The position numbers and the translations under genes were made by a program. This document shows positions 6,340-7,021 of a stretch of 7,021 nt of DNA, one piece after another; the first letter of the stretch is position 1; each line of letters starts with the position of its first letter. The stretch lies in assembly GCA_018061385.1 (NCBI GenBank), contig JAGOUF010000122.1, positions 1 through 7,021 of the forward strand. Direction: 5' to 3'. The DNA comes from Chitinophagaceae bacterium (GTDB lineage: Bacteria; Bacteroidota; Bacteroidia; Chitinophagales; Chitinophagaceae). Below the pieces are notes generated by a model. It did no database searches and was not told where the DNA came from. It saw only the letters and a list, made by a program, of their open reading frames with translations.

Positions 6340-6358
6340 TTTAATGAAATACATTAAA
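6340..6358. repeat. Perfect 7-bp inverted repeat TTTAATG-N5-CATTAAA between pth and the sensor gene
   Basis: TTTAATG (6340-6346) and CATTAAA (6352-6358) are exact reverse complements separated by AAATA. ATAC on the left and GTAT on the right could extend the symmetry if five right-side bases are looped out. It sits in the middle of the 77-bp divergent gap, covers the likely -33 region of the pth promoter, and lies about 30 bp before the start of the plus-strand gene, so one bound protein could affect both. Its composition is pure A/T-rich background, so chance is a real alternative. Confidence 0.5.
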
Positions 6359-6388
6359 AAAGTGTATTTTCATCTCAGAATTTAATAC

Positions 6389-7021
6389 ATGAAAAAACCC
6401 TTTTATAGAAAGCTTTTTTTGCTAGATGTGGCAGGTAATTTTGAGCATCTTAAAAAAGTAAGACTCGTAAATTATTGTTGTTTAATTACTATACTAATAA
6501 GCTCTATTTTTATTTTCATTAACCTTTTTTCAAATAAACCAATATTGGTTTTAATTAATTTTAGCACTTTACTAATTGGGTTGATAGGATATTATTTTAA
6601 CAGAAAAAACAAGACTGAGATTTCCCTTTATTTAATTGGTATTTTCTTCTCTGCATTAGCAAGTTATTCAGCTATTTATTATAGAAATGGTTTAGAGGTT
6701 TACTTAATATTAAATTTAGGTGTATTGATCTTAATATTAAAAAAGCCTTTGGCATTATTTTTTTTAAGTGTGTATCATATTGGATTGTATTTATTAACCT
6801 TTCATTTTATTAATACAAGCACAAGCGAACATGCACTACCATTGTATAGAAGGGAATTGAATTATGCCATTTGCTTGATAGTGATAATTGCCATTTTACA
6901 ATACTTCAAACAAATACACATAAATTATTCAGTAGAAATTGATGCCCAAAATAATAAAATTATTGAGCAACAAAAATTACTTATCATTAGTAAAAACGAT
7001 TTGCAGCAAAAGAATGAAGCT
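6389..7021 (+). CDS. Multi-pass membrane protein with C-terminal coiled coil, probable sensor (histidine-kinase-like); cut by right edge
   Basis: The frame starts at ATG 6389 (MKKPFYRKLF) and stays open for 211 codons to the window edge. A short basic cytoplasmic segment (1-27) precedes about six hydrophobic segments, by eye at roughly 28-48, 51-70, 78-98, 102-117, 119-140 and 158-174. From about 178 the chain turns polar and helical with a heptad-like pattern (NNKIIEQQKLL, ISKNDLQQKN), as in the signalling helix that links a membrane sensor to a catalytic domain. In Bacteroidota this layout most often precedes a histidine kinase, but a cyclase, a PAS module or a DNA-binding output would look the same here, since the output domain is outside the window. 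No ligand-binding motif was recognised. The gene reads divergently from pth across 77 bp that contains an inverted repeat. The frame has no interrupting stop codon and the same A/T-rich codon use as its neighbours. Confidence 0.75.
   Translation, partial: MKKPFYRKLFLLDVAGNFEHLKKVRLVNYCCLITILISSIFIFINLFSNKPILVLINFSTLLIGLIGYYFNRKNKTEISLYLIGIFFSALASYSAIYYRNGLEVYLILNLGVLILILKKPLALFFLSVYHIGLYLLTFHFINTSTSEHALPLYRRELNYAICLIVIIAILQYFKQIHINYSVEIDAQNNKIIEQQKLLIISKNDLQQKNEA

Overview
The window looks like an ordinary stretch of chromosome from a low-G+C member of the Bacteroidota, most likely in or near the Chitinophagaceae. The basis is: A/T-rich third codon positions in every gene; no Shine-Dalgarno-like purine tracts before the starts; Bacteroidota-type -7 boxes (TAnnTTTG) in two promoter regions; exported proteins with signal peptides ending in A-Q; and a single-chain alpha/beta 2-oxoacid dehydrogenase E1 of the type common in this phylum. 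The taxon is inferred from style, not from a marker gene.

Layout, left to right. (1) The start of a minus-strand exported, probably outer-membrane, protein runs off the left edge (1-379). (2) A 150-bp divergent promoter region follows (380-529). (3) A plus-strand VanX-type D-Ala-D-Ala dipeptidase with a lipoprotein-like leader (530-1240) converges, over 17 bp, on (4) a minus-strand exported protein with a C-terminal von Willebrand A-like domain (1258-2730). (5) Upstream of that, on the same strand, are a fused E1 alpha/beta dehydrogenase (2781-4868), a FAHD1-like fumarylacetoacetate-hydrolase-family enzyme (4995-5606) and peptidyl-tRNA hydrolase pth (5736-6311). (6) A 77-bp divergent region containing a perfect 7-bp inverted repeat leads to (7) the N-terminal half of a plus-strand multi-pass membrane protein with a coiled coil, probably a sensor, cut by the right edge (6389-7021).

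How the genes fit together: the four minus-strand genes point the same way, but gaps of 50-129 bp and unrelated functions argue against one tight operon. FAH-family enzyme and E1 both act on 2-oxoacids, so a loose metabolic link is possible but not shown. The dipeptidase, the VWA protein and the left-edge protein are all envelope or exported proteins. No RNA gene, CRISPR array, mobile element or sign of recent transfer was seen, and no gap between genes exceeds 150 bp. I found no convincing new multi-gene system. The least understood items are the VWA protein, the truncated membrane sensor, and small inverted repeats lying on promoter regions.
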